DNA of 64,000 nt from Alphaproteobacteria bacterium. GTDB taxonomy: Bacteria; Pseudomonadota; Alphaproteobacteria; Oceanibaculales; Oceanibaculaceae. Below, piece by piece: positions 61,007-64,000 of this stretch. The notes beneath the pieces were generated by a model that searched no databases, was not told where the DNA came from, and was given only the letters and a program-made list of their open reading frames with translations. Numbering within the stretch: position 1 is the stretch's first letter; each line of letters begins with the position of its first letter. Location of the stretch: the NCBI GenBank assembly GCA_018823745.1, contig JAHJHR010000012.1:62001-126000 (forward strand), given 5' to 3'. Both the position numbers and the translations under genes were made by a program.

Positions 61007-62242
61007 ATGACTGACCAGCGCGCCACCCTTACCGCCTATATCGACAGCCAGCATGCGGCGCAGGCGGCCTTTCTGGCGGCGCTGGTGCGCGTACCCTCGG
61101 ACAATCCGCCGGGCGATTGCGCGCCGCATGGCGAAGCGGCGGCCACCCTGCTGGAAGCGCTGGGCTTCACCGTAGAACGTCACCCGGTTCCGGCCGAACT
61201 CTGCGCCGCCAATGGCATGATCAGCGCCACCAACCTGGTCATCCGGCGCTCCTTCGGCGATGGCAGTGGCCCGGTTATCGCGCTGAACGCGCATGGTGAT
61301 GTCGTGGCACCCGGCGAGGGCTGGAGCGTCGATCCCTATGGCGCCGTGGTGCAGGATGGCGTGATGTATGGCCGGGGCGTCGCCGTCTCGAAATCCGACT
61401 TCGCCACCTATGCCTATGCGCTGAAGGCGCTGGAAGCGCTGGAGGCACCGCTGAACGGTACGGTCGAGCTGCATTTCACCTATGACGAGGAAGCCGGCGG
61501 CGCCATCGGTCCGGCCTTGCTGCTGGAAGGCGGCATCAGCCGGCCCGATTTCGCGATTTCTGCAGGCTTCGCCTATAGCGTAGTAACCGCCCATAATGGC
61601 TGCCTGCATCTGGAGGTGACGGTCACCGGCAAATCCGCCCATGCCGCCCGGCCGGATACCGGCCATGACGCGCTGGAAGCCGCCACCACCATCCTGACCA
61701 CGCTGTATGGCCTGCGCGCCGGACTGACGCAGACCCTGTCCGCCGTGCCGGGCATCACCCATCCGACGCTGGTGGTCGGGCTGATCGAAGGCGGCATCAA
61801 CACCAATGTCGTGCCCGACAAGGTGAAGCTGCGGCTCGACCGCCGGCTGATCCCGGAGGAACATCCCGGCGAGGTCGAGGCCGCCCTGCGCCTCGCCATC
61901 GAGGATGCCGTGGACGGGCTGCCCGGCATCGAGGTTGAAATCCGCCGTATCCTGCTGGCGACGCCCTTCGGCCCGCTGCCCGGCGTCGAGCGGCTGGTCG
62001 AGCCGCTGACCCGCCATGCCAGCGCGGTTATGGGCGAGGCCATCGGCACCGGCGGCCTTCAGATATATACAGATGCGCGGCTCTATACGGCGGCCGGCGT
62101 GCCAACCGTTCTCTATGGTGCGGGACCGCGCAGCATCCTGGAAGCGAATGGCCACCGGGCCGACGAGAAGCTGGTTCTGGAGGATCTGCGCAAGGCGACC
62201 ATCGTCGTCGCCGCCACCCTGGCGGAGATGCTGCAGGGCTGA
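61007..62242 (+). CDS. M20 family metallohydrolase with altered metal site
   Basis: A 411-residue ArgE/DapE-type protein. The first metal motif NAHGDVV (H96, D98) and the base/ligand pair TYDEEAGG (E161, E162) are retained, as is the C-terminal ANGHRADE histidine (H383). But the bridging motif GRGxxDxKG reads GRGVAVSKSD, giving Val127 in place of the bridging Asp, and the usual GEP ligand region reads AISAGFAY (183-190). A dimerisation domain SAHAARPDTGHDALEA is present. It may belong to an M20 subgroup with mononuclear chemistry, or may have lost activity. A lyase gene and an E1 gene follow on the same strand. GGGAGACAC precedes the ATG. Confidence 0.85.
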   Translation: MTDQRATLTAYIDSQHAAQAAFLAALVRVPSDNPPGDCAPHGEAAATLLEALGFTVERHPVPAELCAANGMISATNLVIRRSFGDGSGPVIALNAHGDVVAPGEGWSVDPYGAVVQDGVMYGRGVAVSKSDFATYAYALKALEALEAPLNGTVELHFTYDEEAGGAIGPALLLEGGISRPDFAISAGFAYSVVTAHNGCLHLEVTVTGKSAHAARPDTGHDALEAATTILTTLYGLRAGLTQTLSAVPGITHPTLVVGLIEGGINTNVVPDKVKLRLDRRLIPEEHPGEVEAALRLAIEDAVDGLPGIEVEIRRILLATPFGPLPGVERLVEPLTRHASAVMGEAIGTGGLQIYTDARLYTAAGVPTVLYGAGPRSILEANGHRADEKLVLEDLRKATIVVAATLAEMLQG

Positions 62243-62359
62243 TGCATCAGGCCCTGCATATTTAACAGCCCTGACAAGGGCGCCGTAAATGCTAGGCTTG
62301 TTCCTCAAGAGGCAAAGACCGACTCTGTCGGTAACTAAGCCCAGAGAGGGAGGAAGCCG

Positions 62360-63268
62360 ATGCCCGCCACCCCTGCTGCCAAAGCCACAGCCGCGTCCCG
62401 GCTGCGCGCGCTGCTGAAAGCGCAGCCCTGCCTGCTCGCCCCCGGCACCTATGACTGCCTGTCCGCGATGCTGGCCGCCGAAGCCGGTTTCAGCGCCATC
62501 AGCATTTCCGGCTATTCCACGGAGGCCTCGCAATTCGGCCTGCCCGATCTGGGTTTCATGGGGCTGACCGATATCGAGACCATCGCCCGGCGCATCTGCG
62601 CCGCCACCGATCTGCCGGCGATCTGCGATGCCGATACCGGCTATGGCGGCCTCAACAATGTCTGGCAGACCGTGCGGCGCCTGGAAGAGGCGGGCGTCGC
62701 CGGACTGCATATCGAGGACCAGGCCGACCCGAAGAAATGCGGTGGCCTGCCCGGCCGCATTGTCATCCCGGCAGCCGAGATGGCGGCCAAGGTGCGCGCC
62801 GCCTGCGCTGCCCGGCGCAATCCGGATACGCTGATCGTGGCACGCAGCGATGCCCGCGCCGCCGAGAGCATCACGGCCGTGGGCGAGCGCCTGAACATTT
62901 ATCTGGAGGCCGGGGCCGACATGGCGCTGGCGGCCGAGAATTATGATCTCGACGAGGTGAAATATCTGGCCGGCGTGGTGAAGGGCCCCTTCGCCATCTG
63001 CGGCGGTGTCCCCGGCTGGGGCGGCTCGCATGAGAATGCGGCGACCTATGGCGCGATCGGCGTGAACCTCGTGATCTACCCGTTCAGCTCGCTGTTTGTT
63101 GCTGCCCGCGCCATGCGCCAGGCCTATGCCCAGATGGCGCGCGAGGGTGGCTTCTCCAAACAGATGGCGACCGAGCATATGGTCGACTTCAGGGATTTCA
63201 GCCAGTTCATCGGCGTCGATGTGTGGGGCTGGCGCGAAGGCCAGTTCGCCGAAGACAAGAAGGACTGA
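62360..63268 (+). CDS. Isocitrate lyase/PEP mutase superfamily lyase
   Basis: A 302-residue TIM-barrel protein of the ICL/PEPM superfamily. LLAPGTYDCLSAMLAAEAGFSAISISGYSTEAS is the N-terminal substrate region, ICDADTGYGG carries the Mg-binding Asp residues, HIEDQADPKKCGGLPGR holds the catalytic loop, and IVARSDARAAE follows. The loop reads KKCGG where ICL and methylisocitrate lyase have KKCGH/KRCGH, so the reaction is probably different: candidates are oxaloacetate decarboxylase, oxalacetase or another C-C lyase. A GGGAGGAAG precedes the ATG. The 117 bases in front show a GCCCT-GACA-AGGGC hairpin (62268-62282 region) and otherwise nothing. Confidence 0.85.
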   Translation: MPATPAAKATAASRLRALLKAQPCLLAPGTYDCLSAMLAAEAGFSAISISGYSTEASQFGLPDLGFMGLTDIETIARRICAATDLPAICDADTGYGGLNNVWQTVRRLEEAGVAGLHIEDQADPKKCGGLPGRIVIPAAEMAAKVRAACAARRNPDTLIVARSDARAAESITAVGERLNIYLEAGADMALAAENYDLDEVKYLAGVVKGPFAICGGVPGWGGSHENAATYGAIGVNLVIYPFSSLFVAARAMRQAYAQMAREGGFSKQMATEHMVDFRDFSQFIGVDVWGWREGQFAEDKKD

Positions 63269-63362
63269 CACCCACCAGCCACTCAAATCACCGATCGGCA
63301 CACAGGGCGGCATGAAGACCGCTCAAATGTCGGACAATCGGACAAACCGGAGGAACCCGTCC

Positions 63363-64000
63363 ATGAAACTGACCGAGATACCCTGCCCGACGCCGATGCA
63401 TCGACTGAGCGTGGAGGAGAAAGACTGGAAGGCCTTCAAGCCGGCCGAGGCGAAGCGCATGCTGACGCTGCTGACCGCCGCCCGCCGCTTCGAGGAGGCG
63501 ATCTTCATGCTGGACCGGCGCGGGCTGGTGCATGGTCCCGCCCATTCCTCCATCGGCCAGGAAGGTGGCGCCGCTGGCTGCATCGCCGCTTTGCCGCGCG
63601 AAGCCCGGATCAATGGCAGCCACAGGGCGCATCACCAGGTCATCGCCAAGACCGTGCATGCGCTCTATGAGGATGGCTTCGACCCGGCCAAGGCAAACCG
63701 CCTGCCGGAGGAGATACGCCTGCAGACCCGCAACATGATGGCCGACGTCATGGGGCTGAAGGATGGCTGGTCAGGCGGGCGCGGCGGATCGATGCATCTG
63801 CGCCACGATCCGGTCGGCGTGATGGGCACCAATGCCATCGTCGCCGGCGGGTTGCCGATTGCCTGCGGTATCGCCTGGGCCGAGAAGATCCGCGAGACCG
63901 GCAATATCACCGTCACCTTCTTCGGCGACGGCACAACACATCAGGGCACCACGCATGAGGCGCTGAACCTGGCGGCGCTGCTGGATTTGCCGGTGATCTT
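63363..64000 (+). CDS. Thiamine-diphosphate-dependent 2-oxoacid dehydrogenase E1, alpha part (truncated by window end)
   Basis: At least 212 residues are visible, open to the end of the window. MLTLLTAARRFEEAIFMLDRRGLVHGPAHSSIGQEGGAAGCIAALP corresponds to the E1-alpha N-terminal domain, INGSHRAHHQVIAKT matches the phosphorylation-loop-like DxYR.H region, GGRGGSMHL(R)H follows, and FFGDGTTHQGTTHEALNLAALLDLPVI is the ThDP motif GDG...N. The family includes pyruvate, branched-chain and acetoin dehydrogenases, as well as long alpha-beta fusions; which one is unknown because the end is missing. The start ATG has a CGGAGGA upstream, nine bases away. It may share an operon with the ICL/PEPM gene 94 bases upstream. 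Confidence 0.9.
   Translation, partial: MKLTEIPCPTPMHRLSVEEKDWKAFKPAEAKRMLTLLTAARRFEEAIFMLDRRGLVHGPAHSSIGQEGGAAGCIAALPREARINGSHRAHHQVIAKTVHALYEDGFDPAKANRLPEEIRLQTRNMMADVMGLKDGWSGGRGGSMHLRHDPVGVMGTNAIVAGGLPIACGIAWAEKIRETGNITVTFFGDGTTHQGTTHEALNLAALLDLPVI

Noticed and set aside
60881..63313. 810-codon open frame on the minus strand across the M20 and ICL/PEPM genes
   Set aside because: Same shadow effect: it is antisense to two clearly recognised genes and shows no domain.

Overview
The window is GC-rich, almost fully coding chromosomal DNA from an alphaproteobacterium, most likely Rhodospirillales-like. Lineage markers include a GapR (DUF2312) gene, DUF1244, DUF3035/BamF-like, DUF3422, DUF3750 and TIGR02186 proteins, the ctaC-ctaD-ctaB-ctaG-ctaE order of an aa3 oxidase, and a chorismate mutase-hisC-tyrC set divergent from metX-metW. 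The genus cannot be named from the sequence alone. I saw no rRNA, tRNA, insertion sequence, prophage or CRISPR array. Neighbouring genes very often share a four-base ATGA stop/start overlap.

Layout. 0-2 kb: tail of an M16 peptidase and heme A synthase (ctaA), converging. 1.4-6.5 kb, minus strand: ribF-ileS-lspA-BamF-like lipoprotein. 6.6-10.1 kb, minus strand: chorismate mutase/degenerate prephenate dehydratase, hisC, tyrC and a MaoC hydratase, divergent from metX-metW (10.2-12.1 kb). 12.1-13.6 kb: an RTX serralysin-like protease with no secretion genes nearby. 13.6-16.4 kb: methyltransferase, gloB, GST and a DUF985 cupin. 16.5-21 kb: glpD-glpK followed directly by a Tat-type multicopper oxidase. 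21-25 kb: IlvD/Edd sugar-acid-type dehydratase, MFS carrier and a quinone-reductase-like MDR protein.

25-26.4 kb: a three-gene nitrile hydratase/thiocyanate hydrolase-type cluster. Its beta chain is encoded as two separate small genes, and the catalytic subunit has a long His-Asp-rich N-terminus. 26.6-34.4 kb, minus strand: the cytochrome aa3 oxidase locus (ctaC, ctaD, ctaB, a 49-residue membrane protein, ctaG, ctaE, DUF983, SURF1) ending in an M32 carboxypeptidase. 34.6-40 kb: DUF3422, tldD, N-formylglutamate amidohydrolase, DUF1244 and an aspartoacylase-type deacylase. 40-41.2 kb: paired palindromic repeats, an unknown charged protein, a strongly AT-rich intergenic region and gapR. 41.2-45.6 kb, minus strand: DUF3750, then a four-gene operon (tartrate/malate dehydrogenase-like, MaoC, MFS, EamA).

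45.7-49.1 kb: a sulfur-handling locus with tusA divergent from arsR-type regulator, rhodanese, TauE/SafE exporter, TIGR02186 and universal stress protein genes. The regulator has no cysteine at all, which is unusual for this context. 49.1-52.6 kb: a KDG-type sugar kinase and MFS carrier divergent from a XylX-like 2-keto-3-deoxy sugar acid dehydratase. With the IlvD/Edd gene at 21 kb this suggests oxidative, Weimberg-like catabolism of a pentose or sugar acid. 52.7-61 kb: PAS histidine kinase, dusA, XRE-cupin regulator, GNAT, rhomboid protease, pentapeptide-repeat protein, DedA and MFS. 61-64 kb: an M20 hydrolase with an altered metal site, an ICL/PEPM-family lyase and the start of a thiamine-diphosphate dehydrogenase E1 gene cut by the window end.

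The most interesting leads are the split nitrile hydratase-like cluster with its His-rich tail, the cysteine-less regulator of the sulfur locus, the degenerate P-protein, the variant M20 enzyme and the AT-rich region in front of gapR. No single, clearly new multi-gene system was identified with confidence.
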